From Diphasiastrum complanatum (Eukaryota; Streptophyta; Lycopodiopsida; Lycopodiales; Lycopodiaceae): 64,000 bases of DNA. Numbering within the stretch: position 1 is the stretch's first letter; the number at the start of each line of letters is the position of its first letter. Below, piece by piece: positions 1 through 12,859 of this stretch. Location of the stretch: NCBI GenBank assembly GCA_029204225.1, contig CM055108.1, forward strand, positions 24,993,803-25,057,802, in the 5' to 3' direction. Position numbers and translations under genes: made by a program. The notes under the pieces were generated by a model. It had not been told where the DNA came from, searched no databases, and saw only the letters and a program-made list of their open reading frames with translations.

Positions 1-68
1 CGAAAAACCCGACTCCCGACAATATCGCCTTTCCACCTTCGGGCCATCATGAGCAACTAAGTGTTCCG

Positions 69-1065
69 TGACACTTGTGCTAACTCGGGTTTTTGGCCAT
101 TTCAAATACTTCCAGAAATGCGACACTGCATTTTTACATGCAATTTCTGACACGCGACAAAAGCGAAAAATGAGACACTGCATTTTTACACAGGATTCCA
201 CACAAGCGAAAAATGCGACACTGCATTTTTACATGGGATTCCACACAAGCAAAAAATGCGACACTCTGTAGAAATACATAGGATTCCAAGTACAGATTGT
301 CTACGTCTTCACGCTCCAATAACAACTGTTCTAATTAGTCAGTTAATCAACTGTTAAACAATCTTGTAAATGCAAAGATAGAATAATGCAAGATCTTCTA
401 GTTGCTATATATATGTTAATGAGCGACTGAAGAATATAGAGATTCAGATAGAGAATTTTTGAGAAAATGGATACTCAAGCCATAATTTTTAAGAAAATGA
501 TACTGAAGCAGAGATCAAACAACTAGAACGGGTCTTCTAGTAGCTGACTCCTCAGAGTTAGTGATTATAGAGAAAGGGAGATATTCAGAACTTTAGCAAT
601 TGAATTGAATATGTAAGTAGGATCACGCGAGTATATTGTGGTTTGATTGTCGTTTTACAACATTATTATATGGATTTGCTATTGTTCTACATCTTTGCAT
701 TCTTGTTGAATGAAATTAACTCTCACTCCTCTTACGCAAACATCATTATAAAGAAAAATGTATGGCTATCTCTGACGTCTAGATTATTTCTACATTCTCT
801 TCATATCACATTATTAGCAATAGAGGATTGCATGGCTGTCTCAGACGCCTAATCGTTTCTACATTCTCTCTTTCACGATAGTCTAAGACTCCTACATTGA
901 TAATCTTATTCAATTTAAAAAAATAGCTCGTAATCTCTGTTCTCTAAATAATCCACGATTCTATTAACACAATTATTACTGTGCTTTCATGATTCATAAT
1001 TGTCTTTCATCTTGTTGATATGTAGTAGCTGACGATCTCCATACAACCAACATACTCACCCAACA
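69..1065 (+). repeat. Copia-1 5' LTR
   Basis: About 1 kb. It begins TGACACTTGTGCTAACTCGG and ends CACCCAACA, a canonical TG...CA pair, and is followed 4 bp later by a tRNA-Met primer-binding site. It is similar throughout to 4460-5381. The U3 side contains short tandem repeats (118-290). Confidence 0.85.
118..290 (+). repeat. tandem repeat in the Copia-1 LTR (unit about 41-53 bp)
   Basis: Units begin ATGCGACACTGCATTTTTAC or close variants at about 118, 171, 212 and 256, each followed by a GATTCCACACAAGC-like spacer. The 3' LTR (about 4545-4665) carries fewer units. Their place near the start of the LTR fits U3 enhancer-type repeats, which is an inference. Confidence 0.75.
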
Positions 1066-1069
1066 GATG

Positions 1070-1084
1070 TGGTATCAGAGCACT
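1070..1084 (+). other. primer-binding site (initiator tRNA-Met type)
   Basis: TGGTATCAGAGCACT lies 4 bp after the 5' LTR end and matches the sequence complementary to the 3' end of plant initiator tRNA-Met. This fixes the right edge of the LTR. Confidence 0.85.
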
Positions 1085-1182
1085 GGTCTAGTGGATTTAG
1101 GATTTATAATAGAACTTAATACGTTTTTGTTCTATAGAGCTAATTCATTCTGGTTCTGTTCTATCTCTGCTACTCGATTACA

Positions 1183-3823
1183 ATGGAAAGTTCAACCTCA
1201 GAGATCCACTTGATCAACAAATTCAATGGAGATGACTTCCACATGTGGAAGTTCAAGATGAGGATGATCTTAATCGAGAAGGAGCTTTGGACGTAAACGG
1301 TGCAATAGCCAAACTCAAATTAACAAATAATCTATTATCTATTAGCAAGATCACTGATCAAGGCTATAGAACTTTGTTTACTGCTAGTCGATGTACTATT
1401 TTTTATGAGAACTCTAATGAAATCCTCTTTGCACACAGAGAAGGAAATTTTTATATTCTGAGTCACAATTATGCACTTTTTGTGAGTAACTCTGATGCTC
1501 ATGTTTGGCATCAAAGACTAGGTCATTTAAACATGCATTCAATCTTGTACATGCATCATAACAAATTGGTCGAGAATATGAATATCAATGCTGTTTCTAC
1601 AGCTAATCAGACTGTCTGTGAAAATTGTCTACTAGGGAAACAACCTAGAACAAAATTTTCAAGAGGACAAGCCAAAAGAGCAAAGTCCATTCTGTCACTA
1701 ATTCACGGTGACTTATGTGGTCCTATGAGCATACCGTCTTTGGTTCAGACTCTATATTTTATAACATTTATTGATGACTTCTCCCGGTTCACCAGAGTCA
1801 TGTTCATAAAGAACAAGTCAGAAGCATTCAATTGCTTCAAAGAATTCAAGCAATATGCTGAGAATCAGACTGGTCAGAGAATCAAAGCCCTGCAGTCTGA
1901 TTCAGGGGGAGAGTATCTATCAAATAAAATGGCGTACTATTTATCATCATGTGGCGTGCACCATCAGTTCATAGCCAGCTACACTCCACAACAGAATGAC
2001 ATAGCTAAGTGAAAGAATCGAACACTATTGGAAGCTGCATGATCCAGCCTACTACGGCTACAAACCAAGTTTGAAACATTTATGTACATTCAGATGTCTC
2101 TACTATGCTCAAATTTTGTCTGATCTGAGAAAGAAGTTAGACCCTGTAAGTTTTAAGTATATCTTTATCGGCTATTCAGTGTCACACAAGGCATATCGTA
2201 TCTATGATATTGATACAGGTCAGATCTTAGTCAGCCGTGATGTTGTCTTTCTTGAAGACAAATTTCATGATTTCAAGCAAAAGCAGCCAATGTAGGAGTC
2301 TGTCACAGCAGTTCCATTCTCCATCGATAGACATCGACCTATGAATGTTCAAATACAGGAGTTTGTCCCAATAGCTCCATTAAACATCAATGGGCCTAGA
2401 CCCACGATTGTTCAACCACAAGCTGAAGCTATCCCAGTCATTTACCCAAAAGAAACATCCACTCAAGCACCTGCAGTTTGAAGGCCTGCAAGACAACGAC
2501 ATCAACCTGATCGTTTTGTCCCTCAGGCGTTCATCAGTCATGATGAATCTGCCACTGTTGCAGAAGCACTATCAATGCACAATGCAGACGAATGGAAAGC
2601 TGCCATGGATGCTGAGTGCCATTCCTTGATGAAGAACAAGACCTGGAGTCTTATTAATCCTCCTGTAGGTTTTAAACCTATTGACTCTAAATGGATCTTC
2701 AAGCTAAAGCTTAAGCCAGATGGATCAATATCCAAATGGAAAGCTTGATTAGTGGTTAAAGGATTTGAGCAAGTTTATGGAATAGATTACTCTGACACCT
2801 TTAGTCCAGTGGTAAAGCATCAATCTATTCGCACCTTGCTGGCTATAGCTGCTGCATAAGATTTGGACATTCACTAGATGGACGTCCAGACAACATTCCT
2901 TCATAGATATATACAAGAAGACATATTCGTTTATCAACCAGAAGGTTACGTCCTTCAAGGCAAAGAGCATTTGGTATGTAAATTGCATAAGGCATTATAT
3001 GGTCTTAAGCAAGCTCCCAGGGCTTGGTATGAAAGAATCAATCATTTCTTGTTGCAGCATAATTTCACTTCTTGCTCCGCAGACTCTAATGTGTATCTCA
3101 AACGTAAAGGGTCAAGCTATGTAATAATAGCATTATGTGTTGATGATTCTTTAGTATCAGCAATTCAGATCAGTTGTTGCGTGAAACCAAGTCCTTGCTT
3201 TCATCAGACTTTGAATGACTGATTTAGGCCCAGTTCATTACCTTCTCGGTATGGAGATCTGCAGAGATCATGCAAGCAAAAGGATCGCCATAAGTCAAGA
3301 GTCCTATTTAATCAATGTGCTTCGCAGATATGGCATGGAGGACTGCAAGCCCATAGACACACCTATGGATCCAAGATCTAAGTTGTCCAAAGACATGTGC
3401 CCCAGAACTCAAGCAGATCAGCAAGAAATGTGCATGTATCCTTATCAGTCTGTCATAGGATCTATAATGTATTCTATAGTCTACACACAACCTGATCTAG
3501 CATATGCAATAAGCACACTGTCTCAATACATGTCCAATCCAGGCTTACAGCACTGGAAAGCTCTTGAAAGAGTACTGAGGTACATTCAAGCTTCAAAGCA
3601 CTATGCTTTGAGCTACAATGGTAATACAGAAGCTGCACTCACACTAATCACATATTCAGATTCAGATTGGGCAGGAGATGTCGATACCAGAAAATTCACA
3701 CCGGGTTATATTTGTTTCCTTGCAGGAGGATCCATTTCATGGAACAGCCAAAAGCAGAAATACATTTCGTTGTCCTCCACAGAATTCGAATATGATGCAG
3801 CTACATCAGCAGTGAAAACTTAA
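1183..3823 (+). pseudogene. Copia-1 gag-pol remnant
   Basis: The ATG at 1183 starts a gag-like reading frame (motif FHMWKFKM). After about 30 codons it jumps to the protease/integrase linker (LTNNLLSISKI), so most of gag, the zinc knuckle and the protease are deleted. Integrase keeps its HHCC finger (WHQRLGHLN ... CENCLLGK, about 1505-1640), HGDLCGP and SDSGGEY. The catalytic-Glu motif reads IAK then a stop instead of IAERKN, so the Glu is lost. Reverse transcriptase fragments follow (2640-3200), with CVDD in place of YVDD. RNase H (about 3650-3823) still has YSDSDWAGD. Several stops and frameshifts show that it is dead. Confidence 0.88.
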
Positions 3824-4459
3824 AATAGAGTGGGAACCCATTCAAAATTGGAGGGAACCAATTTGAAATTGAATTTGAACCAATTTTGGTAGGAGACCCA
3901 ACTTTATTCACTAACTTGACATTTAGGCCTGCGACATCAAAAGTCTCGCAAAAAGGCCTAAAGTCCTTTTCTTGACTTTTAACTAATAAAAAAACTATGT
4001 GATTATCGGGTTGGACTTAGAACGCAGGGTGCCAAATCTCTCTCACTTATTAACTAGGGTTAGGGTTGCCTCGGGATTCGCAAACCCTCCAACAATATCC
4101 CCCACCAAAACTGGTGGTGGTCCCACAACACCTCGCGAGATTGATTTATTGTGGACTTTTATTAGCATCCTGTCGTATTTTTATCATATGATGCTGCACC
4201 TTCTCCACGAAGTCAAGTTGGGCAGTGTTGAAATCCAAATTGTGTGGTAAGAAACATCTATGTGCTTCGGAGATCCACTTTGATGTTGTCCAAGCAGTGA
4301 ATCGGGATTCCCAAGAGCCTCGTGCGACAATTAGAGCTGCATAGCTCTATCTCTGAACCCACGTACGCATACTAGAACGAAACACATAGGAGTTTAGTTC
4401 CATTTTTTTATAGAGAAAGTTCAGAATAAAGATGTTTTGTACTAAGTTACTGTCATACA
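3824..4459 (+). other. Copia-1 3' non-coding stretch
   Basis: About 640 bp between the RNase H end and the 3' LTR. No coding similarity was recognised, and no convincing polypurine tract just before 4460. Parts near 3840-3900 are AATTTGAA/ACCAATTT-rich. Confidence 0.5.
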
Positions 4460-5381
4460 CGATACTTGTGCTAACTCGGTTTTTCGGCCATTTCAGACAC
4501 TTCCAGAATTGCAACACTTCTTTTTTTGCAAAAAAAGCAAAAAATGCGATACTGCATTTTTACACAAGATTCCTCACAGGCGAAAAATGCGACACTGCAT
4601 TTCTACACAGGATTCCACACAGGCAAAAAATGCGACACTCTGTAGAAATACACAGGATTCCAAGTACAGACTGTCTACGTCTTCACGTTCCAATAACAAC
4701 TATTCTAATTAGTCAGTTAATCAACTGTTAAACAATCTTGTAAATGCAAAGATAGAATAATGCAAGATCTTCCAGTTGCTAGATATATGTAAATGAGCGA
4801 TTGAAGAATATAGAGATTCAGATAAAGGATTTTTGGAAAAAAAGTTACTCAAGCAGAGATCAAGCGACCAGAACAGGTCTTCTAGTAGCTGACTCCTCAG
4901 AGTTAGTGATTATATATAGAGAGAGATATTCAAAACTTTAGCAATTGATTTGAATATGTATCAACGCGATTGTATTGTGGTCTGATTGTTGTTTTACAAC
5001 ATTATTGTACGCATTCGCTACTATCCTACATCTTTGCATTCTTGTTGAATGAAATTAACTCTCACTCCTCTTACACAAACATCATTATAAAGAGAAATGT
5101 ATGGCTGTCTTTGACTACATTCTCTTCATATCACATTATCAGCATTGGAGGATTGCATGGCTGTCTCAGACGCCTAATCGTTTCTGCAATCTCTCTTTCA
5201 TGCTCCTAAACTGATAATCTTATTCAACACAAAAGAATAGCTCGTGATCTCCGTTCTCTAAGTAATCCACGATTCTATTAACATAGTTATCACTGTGCTT
5301 TCATGATTCATAATTGTCTTTCATCCTGTTGGTATCTATAGTAGCTGACGATCTCCATACAACCAGCAGACTCACCCAACA
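4460..5381 (+). repeat. Copia-1 3' LTR
   Basis: About 920 bp, alignable with the 5' LTR over its whole length, with shared blocks such as ACTTGTGCTAACTCGG, TTAATCAACTGTTAAACAAT and CTCACTCCTCTTA. It ends CACCCAACA at 5381. It is shorter because it has fewer tandem units and small deletions. Confidence 0.85.
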
Positions 5382-5831
<450 letters not shown>

Positions 5832-6024
5832 TGCTATGCAGGTGAAGGTGGGGTTGACGCTCCTAGCGTTCGGACCCTATGCTACACGTACAACACAACA
5901 GTTACAAAAAGACATAATCGATTTTGTCACAAAACATCCACTTGCAAACGATAAATGTTTTGGAATTTACTTTGCCACATGAGATATTCGGCACACTCAT
6001 GGCATAGACGAAATTTCAAAGACT

Positions 6025-6490
6025 TGTTGGCAATGGTGAGATATTGGGGCTTGCCAGATTTCTTTCTAACATTGACAAGCGACGAAAGAATTGAGTTACG
6101 ATAGTCAAAAATCAATAAAATAGAAGACCGTGTGAGAAAATATAATACCAATTTTGATTGGAAAAATTGCCCATTTGAATGTTCGAAGTTTTTCGTTAAA
6201 AAATTAGAATTATTCATGAAAATATTCATTGTTGCAAAAACAACAATTCTAGGCCATATTAAACATTATATGTTACGATATGAATTTCAAAATCGAGGTT
6301 CTGTACATGCTCACATCATGTTGTGTGTTAAAAGAACGAATTGGAAATGAAATCATCGCATTTATTCTTACCAAATTTGAATTGACCAAAAGAAATGTTG
6401 AAGTTCTGTTAGAACCAGCTCAAAAACAATTGTACGGACTAGTTGTACGAAAACAAATACATCAGTGTCGATTATCCTGTACAAACTAGC
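6025..6490 (+). pseudogene. Helitron Rep (helitron-like N-terminal) relic
   Basis: Two blocks recall the Rep/helicase-like N-terminal domain of plant Helitron proteins. The first is GLPDFFLTLTSDERIELR (about 6052-6105), at the place of the family's PDxFLTFTCNPxWPEI motif. The second is YEFQNRGSVHAHIML (about 6279-6323), at the place of the FQKRGLPHAHILL motif that carries the HxH metal-binding pair. Stops and frameshifts separate them, and no helicase domain is visible downstream. This would be a short relic of a rolling-circle element; no TC...CTRR ends were located. Confidence 0.6.
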
Positions 6491-8278
6491 CCAAAAACTG
6501 AAAAGATTCGTACATATGGATTCAAAACAGGTGCGTCGTGCCCTGAGTTAGACACAAAAGCTGAATGGTGGAAGCTTGCAATAAGAATATTTCGAAATGT
6601 TTTTCAAATTTAAAACTGCACAAACTTCCGATGGCCATAACTGTTGCTACAGAACTTTGATTTGGTCGCTGTAAAGCACATTACATAGGGAGAATGGGTT
6701 AGCAAGATGGTTGCCATGTCACCCTGCCACCTAGACTTCATACGTGTGAGCTGTAACAGCCAGAAAAACCAGCAAGACAAGGAGAATTTACAAAAATCCT
6801 ATCCCAGCCCCACATGCCTTCAATCGAGGTTGCAAGCACTCTTCTAAGGTTCATTAGAGAGGCAAATAAGTTTCTAACAATCCAGCAGCCAAGCATAGGC
6901 TCATATCAAGCAAAATTTGCTTTTATGGAAGGCGTGAACAAGCAAAACTTCAAGATAACGGTGCCTAAGCCTCCCACCACCAAATTGGGTGCACGAAGGC
7001 TCAAATGAGAGGCAATCCATCATATCTTTCAGATTGTATACAGATTCATATATCCACTAACAAGAGTTATTCATGCTCAAAAATCACCAATAATACACTA
7101 ATTTTTGATTTTTTTGAGGTCCTTAACGGTGACCAAACACCACCAAAATTTATGACAACCCCTGGAAAACTTCATTACACCTTTGAGAATGTGCATGCCT
7201 TCATTACAACCTTTGTTTTGAACATTTTTTTTGACTTTTTTGTAATAAACTTGCGGATCAAATTCACATGCAAGTGAAATCAGACCCGATCTATTGTAAT
7301 TTGGTAGCATGCAAGCATAAAAAGTTTCGATTCCATCAAATATTGGTTTAGAACTGATATGGACCAACTGCTTGTAAACTGATCAGCATGGCACTCGCCC
7401 TGATACGGTAATATAACGACTTGGCCTATTGCTAAAATATTGCTTGTTTGGAAAGACTGGACTACAATTTAATTTACAAATTAAAGCTGTCAAGTAGTAT
7501 AACTTCTTTTGGACATGAATAACAACTGACGTTCAACTATGACACTTGTCTTCCTCATTAAACTAACTTGAGCGGTTTTGTTTGGTGGGATGGTGGCAGT
7601 GGACATCTTGGAAGTGGTTATGCTTTATGGTGCTTTATAGTACTGTATTTTATTTTTCAACTATACTTTACCTTGTTGGATTATGAATAAAAGCTTTAAA
7701 AGATTTCAGTCTTGCTTTGTCAAGATTCCCTCCTCCTTGCCTGCTTGCTAGGTGGCATGGGTCATTTTATTTGATAGACTTATGGGAAATGTGGACGTGC
7801 TCGTATGTATACTAAAAAAGCACCACCTTCTTGCATGTGTGCGTGAGGGCATGAGCACAAATGTCATTGTGTTGCTGTGCATGCTCGGGGAAATGGTCTC
7901 CCGGAATGGTGCCAGGGACCAGGTGGCACTGGTGCCCCCAAAAAAGTGGGCCCGGGATGTATGGGACCACACAGCTTGGGGCCCGCCAAAAATTGGCCGT
8001 GGGACCACACGGCCTGGGACCCACAAAAAAATCCATCCACGCAACCCGTGGGACAGGTTCCCTCACGACCGTGGGAAAATTCTTGTCCCCTTCATGGGCA
8101 CGTGTCAAGAGCTTACTTGTAAGGTCCAAAGATGGCCTCCTGCCAATAAGAGAATACCATACATGCATGCACCATTGGCTCATGTTTTATTATTATTAGT
8201 TCCATTGACCTTTTTGTTTGTTTCTCATGACCTACTTTTTGTCGCCAAAATCATCAATTCCCAAACAATCTATATACA
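6491..8278. other. intergenic upstream region of the GTF3C2-like gene
   Basis: No supported gene. A 64-codon + reading frame at 6814-7008 resembles nothing I recognise. Around 7960-8030 a motif GGGACCACACRGCYTGGG occurs twice in a GC-rich patch. Sequence closer to the gene is less repetitive and probably includes promoter. Confidence 0.5.
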
Positions 8279-8300
8279 CACACACACACACACACACATA
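8279..8300 (+). repeat. (CA)n microsatellite
   Basis: About ten CA units followed by tatatacacac. It lies roughly 450 bp upstream of the proposed start codon, near the likely transcription start. Confidence 0.9.
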
Positions 8301-8309
8301 TATACACAC

Positions 8310-8748
8310 GATATCAGATCCAGTTCAATTCAATCCTCCTAGCTGCAACGAGAGGAGAGCTTCACCCAAAACCGGCATAAATATTTTGAGAGTTGCAACA
8401 ATCGCTGATCAATTTAGCTGATGGGAGATCCGATCAGAGCAGCCGAGCTTTCCAGCTTGTGCTTGCTTCAATTTAAGTTTTGTAAAGTCAGAAAATATTT
8501 CTCGTGTTTTTACACTAAAGAATCATCATGAATTCCCATACCATCTCCAATCCATCTTCCAAATCTTTGCTCAAGTTCGGACTAGGGTTTCTGCAATTGC
8601 CAAGCTGCCACGCTGAAAACCCAATCAATACATCGGTTTAGACTAAAAGAATTTGGAAGCAGCGCATGGAATCTCAGTCTTGAACCTGAAGTAGTAAGAA
8701 GAGCATGGAATTTCACCATTGAACTTGGAAGTCCCTAGAAGGGTTTGC
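8310..8748 (+). promoter_or_regulatory. probable 5' leader with upstream ORFs
   Basis: This stretch precedes exon 1 and has a plant-leader look (CTAGGGTTTCTGCAATTG). It carries three upstream ORFs: 8528-8641 (37 codons plus stop), 8666-8683 (MESQS) and 8705-8722 (MEFHH). The first may lie in a leader intron. The transcription start is not visible; a position near 8300-8350 is a guess. Confidence 0.45.
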
Positions 8749-9263
8749 ATGCAAAGCATGGAATCTTCTTTCGAACTGCAGCAGCTCGACGCAGAAGCTG
8801 CTGGTGCATTCTTCATGTATAACGAGTCTGGCGGGGCTGCAGGAGAGTTGAGACACGATCAATTCGAATGGGTTGAAGATGAAGAAGAGGGGAGGGGAAG
8901 GGGCAGAAACAGGGGAAGGGGAAGAGGAAGGGGACGGGGACGGGGACGGGGAAGAGGAAGAGGAGGGGTCATAGGGATGGAGTCAGCTCAATTTGTTGAA
9001 GAAGCATGTTTAGCTGAAGAAAGTGGCGCATCAAAAAGAGGGAAGGGGAGAGGGAGAGGAAGAGGAAGAGGGAGAGGAAGAGGTGGAAGGGGAGCACAAG
9101 GAATAGGAGAAGAACACCAGCCTCTTTCAACAGAAGGACGTACTCCACAATCACTAAGGGGGCATCCCGTGATCCACGATGGCCAGAATCAACAATTTGA
9201 AGATAGTTTTACTGAAGCAGACACAATGCAAGCGCAATGGGCTTCCGAAATCAGCATGATACC
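8749..9263 (+). CDS. GTF3C2: GTF3C2-like exon 1 (acidic and RG-repeat N terminus)
   Basis: It encodes 171 codons plus two bases. The ATG at 8749 is the first in frame; a second at 8758 is possible. An acidic patch (VEDEEEGRGRG) precedes two Arg-Gly arrays at about residues 47-69 and 93-115, AT-hook-like GRGRGR repeats that could bind nucleic acid. N-terminal AT-hook-like segments occur in plant relatives of this subunit. The donor is ATACC|GTTTGT at 9264, leaving phase 2, which matches the acceptor at 31662 (CC+G gives Pro). Linking this exon to the rest rests on phase, on strand and on finding no nearer partner, so an undetected exon inside intron 1 is possible. Confidence 0.7.
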
Positions 9264-10299
9264 GTTTGTCTCTAAACCCATTTTTTTTTTCAAGAAATTG
9301 TTGTTTACTTCTTTATACTCCTTTGCATATAAAAACGGAATACCTTAATATTTGGTAATTCGTTTGAGGAAGTAGTTGAGAGTGGCATTATTTTAAACTA
9401 TCCATCTCTAATCTCTTAAGATCAAAATTGATGAAAAGAAACTTCAAAAGGACTAGAAATTTAAGAAATCTATGTATGTATGTAGTAATCTCACTTGGAT
9501 GGTTGCTCCCAATGTCTCACTTCAAGCATCACTTAGTTGCATTCAATTTTATCAAAGGACGAATAATCTTACACTTTCAGACAAAACTTGGATTAACCAG
9601 GACCTGCTACTAAATGAGGATCTCCAATTCTACTTATGCTCTCTAAAATAAGGGCCAAAACCCTAGCATAGAAACCAAAGAGACTGCGAGTTGGCCAACC
9701 CTAATCCAGTCCATCTGCGTCGATCGAATAGAGGCCCAGCGACACGTGGATGAAAGCAATAACTGCTCCCTACCGAAGAAATGGGCAAGGTTGCCCATGA
9801 TGTCAAATAAGCCCTAAGTTTCTCGTATGTCCATGATACTCCTGTACTAACACATTTTTTTTCACTCAATGTGGGTAGTAAAACAAAAGAGCATATTTTG
9901 AAATGATTGAAGAAAGCTGTTGTCAATGCAAAAAAGAAATGTGGTCTCATAGTTAATGTGGAGTAGCCAAAACCGTCTAACAAACAATAGTAGCTTTGAA
10001 GTTATGAACTACAGAATTGCAAATGCTGGAAAGGTAGTTGGAAAAATATCCTTGTTGAATACAAACTTCTGACATCATCGACTTCTCAAAATCAAATTTG
10101 TGAATTTGGATATATTCCAATCTCAAAAATAGGTGTATATGAATTTAAAGTTGCAAGATTAGGAGCATTACTGCTAAATAGTAACATGAAGGTTTGTTAG
10201 GCTATACAGATGGACTAGGAATGTCAAAAGAAGGCATTATGCTGAGAATGAATGTCGGTTTGTCCTAGAAGGATGATGTTGCAAACAAGTATGCACCAA
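9264..10299. other. start of intron 1, no feature recognised
   Basis: A/T-rich intron sequence before the first LINE. No coding similarity or repeat structure was recognised. Confidence 0.5.
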
Positions 10300-10787
10300 G
10301 CTAATTGTATAGACCAAAATGCCACATAAAGGCATTTTGAATGTATAGGAGGTTAAAGCTCAATAATCTATAAAAGCAATAATTGCAAACTAAAACCGAA
10401 TATACAATGCATGAGAGATGGCTGTCCCAGTCAGGGTCCATCAGCCCGGTATAGTACATCATGGTGTCCATCAGCCTGGAAGAAATAATGTAGGGTATGC
10501 TGTGAAGGTAGCACTGGATGTGCTGTAGACCTCTGTCTCCTGGTGGACTGTCAATGTCGTCTCTGCTGCTGTGGCACTCTGGACTGTGGCTTGCTGGCTC
10601 TCTTTGGGCGTCAACACTGTTGCTACCGATGTATGGAAGCATTCGGAATCTCAGCCTCTCCATCTGATTCAGTACCCTGGGATACCTTGGATCTCTGTCT
10701 TCGACGGGATATGCACTCATTGATGCTCAGCTGAATCAAGAAATGTCTATCAATTTCTAGTCTCCTCCTCCTCAAGTCCGACATCTC

Positions 10788-12209
10788 TCAGATCATCAGT
10801 GCGACACTAGGGTCCTCATAGGATATCAAGGTGGAAAGTGTGCCTGGGTGCTCCCTGAACAAACAATAGTACTTCCCCCGAATCTCATAATACGTTGGAC
10901 ATCTGAAGAGGAAATGTGACTCGTCCTGTAACTCATGCATATCACACATGCTACAAAGCCGAGCCTCTCGTGGGGTGCCGCTATATCTGCCGGTCTCAAT
11001 GGCCAGCTGGTGTGAGGAAACCCGAAACTGACCCATCACTATCTGCAGTTTGTGTGATATACTCCTTAGCTATTAATTAGGTACTATGGGGCATCCAGCT
11101 GGATCAAGGGATAAAAAGTGCATGCGATAGAAATCACTCTAGGTCCCCAGTGGACCCTACCAGGTGCTTTGAAGATACAATTTGTACAAGTGACCCCTGA
11201 TATACTGGTGGGTGCCCGCAGGTAGATCAATAATATGAATACCCAAGGTGGAGAGAAGACGACAGACCTGAGAATACCATGAGAAGTGGTGTCCTGAGTG
11301 CAAACTCCTGGAGGAAGACAGAGCAGCAACAACATAGTGTGTACCCTCGACTTGAAGATCATCCAACCGCTGTATAAATATGACAATATGAAATAGGGCC
11401 TCAATCTGAATGGGGGGGACCGCATACTCCACCAATATAATCTGATGCAGCATGGAGGGCTTAGATTGTATTATCCGAGAGAGCATATGAATCTGGAGGC
11501 GGGAGATGTGTGTCCAATCAGTAGTTGTCAGACCCGTACTCCATGTCTCGGCTGCCTACATAGCTGAGGGCACAACCATAGTGTCAAAGAGTCGGCACTT
11601 ACTGGTTGCATCTCTAATGTGAGCTGAAGCATAATCTCTCTAGATCTACAAGTGAGGCATAGCCTTTCTGTACCCAAGAAATAACTACATGTCTCATGCT
11701 GAAGGTGGGACTCGAGAATACGACCCCCAGGTACGTGTAGAAGTCAACAACCTCAAGTGGGTGACCATCCCATAGAAGCTCCTGTCGCATCATGAAGGAC
11801 TTGAAGGTGTTAAACACCATAACCTTAATCTTGGCCACATTCACTGACAGACCCCACCATGTACAAAAGGAGAAAAGAGCATCCAAATGCTGCTGCAAAC
11901 CCTCACTCGTCCATGAAAGCAGAACCACATCATCAGCATACAAGAGGATAGCAATAATGAGGTCGCCCAGTGTACAACCCTCCCCTCCATCACTCCGTAT
12001 AACATGCTCCAACTCATCAATGTAGAGACCAAAAAGTGTACATGAGAGTGGGCAGCCTGTATCCGCCCATCCATAGGGTCACAACCGACCCACTCCCATG
12101 CACTAGAGCTATCGTGCCTGATCAAGCCTCCTGCGATAATTGGCGTCCCATACCACCAGCCATCGCCCTTGGCTCTCCCTAGCACACATCGCCTGGCCTG
12201 GAGATACAT
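10788..12209 (-). pseudogene. LINE-B ORF2, reverse transcriptase to C-terminal finger
   Basis: The minus frames share blocks with LINE-A ORF2: YIDELEHVI, YADDVVLL, VMVFNTFKSFM, TYLGVVFSSPTFSMRH, SSHQLAIETGRY and the CX2C...HX4C finger. Several frameshifts occur, for example near 12010 and 11500-11600. Everything N-terminal to the GLYIDEL block is missing on this side of the 12.2-13.6 kb insertion. Confidence 0.85.
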
Positions 12210-12214
12210 CCTAG

Positions 12215-12859
12215 CTAATGCACGTGCTCTCCATCCACCAACTCCCGGGTAGACTGAGTGAATGGCAAAAGGGAAACCCCACCACTATATAGGCATAGCA
12301 TAGTGGGTCCCATCAAGCACGGTGCTGTTGGCGACACGTGACCACCTAGGATGGTGACGCGTGGCACCAAAACATGTTGATAACACCAAACCTGTGTCAT
12401 GCCCCTTGAGAGGCCGTCACTGAAGGGCGTACTGTTATGGTACATAACATTCCCTCCCCCATAAAACTTCCTTCTATGGGAGAAAACTAGGGAATCTAAG
12501 TCGTAAATCGTCTTTGTTCTCCCAGGTGTCCGAATCAGATGTTCAAAAATCAAACGATTTCTCAGCTGATGATGTCGGGTATCCATGATCCTCTCCGATT
12601 CATGGGGTATAAAGGCAGTCAAATCCTCCAATAACACTAGATCATCTGTTGGAATCAGGTTATCCTTTCCACCAAGTCGTTCCTTTAAACGACTAACATG
12701 GAATACAGGGTGAACCTTGGTTCCAACAGGGAGTTCTAGTCGATACGCAGTCCTACCAATCTTGTTAACAACCTTGAAAGGACCGCTATAACGTGGAGAT
12801 AACTTCGGACATTTCGCCGTTCGAAGTGTCTTAGAGTCCTTTGGGATTCTAAGATACAC
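12215..12859 (-). pseudogene. Ty3/gypsy integrase C-terminal fragment plus PPT and partial LTR
   Basis: The minus frame contains SPRYSGPFKVVNKIGRTAY and LPVGTKVHPVFHVSRLK, the GPF/Y module and linker of Ty3 integrases. After it come a purine run GGGGGAGGGAA (about 12450-12460) and TGTTATGTACC, a classic PPT plus LTR start. Within the LTR part, CCTATATAGTGG (about 12285) is a likely TATA box. The fragment sits inside LINE-B and lacks the rest of pol. Confidence 0.8.

Larger units (their letters stand above)
69..5381 (+). mobile_element. Copia-1: degenerate Ty1/copia LTR retrotransposon
   Basis: A full-length but decayed Ty1/copia element. Two related LTRs (69-1065 and 4460-5381) flank a primer-binding site, a broken gag-pol remnant and a 3' non-coding stretch. 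Pol order is integrase, then reverse transcriptase, then RNase H, which defines copia. The LTRs differ by substitutions and by repeat-copy number, so the insertion is old. No clear target-site duplication was seen: the left flank ends ttccg and the right flank begins tccat. Confidence 0.9.

Noticed and set aside
118-290. CRISPR-like array
   Set aside because: Direct repeats are in an LTR of a plant retrotransposon, with variable units and no spacers of regular size.
7752-8342. A 196-codon + reading frame upstream of exon 1
   Set aside because: It runs through a low-complexity GGGACC/CCCAAAAA patch and a (CA)n; overlapping frames on both strands are equally open and no motif is recognisable.
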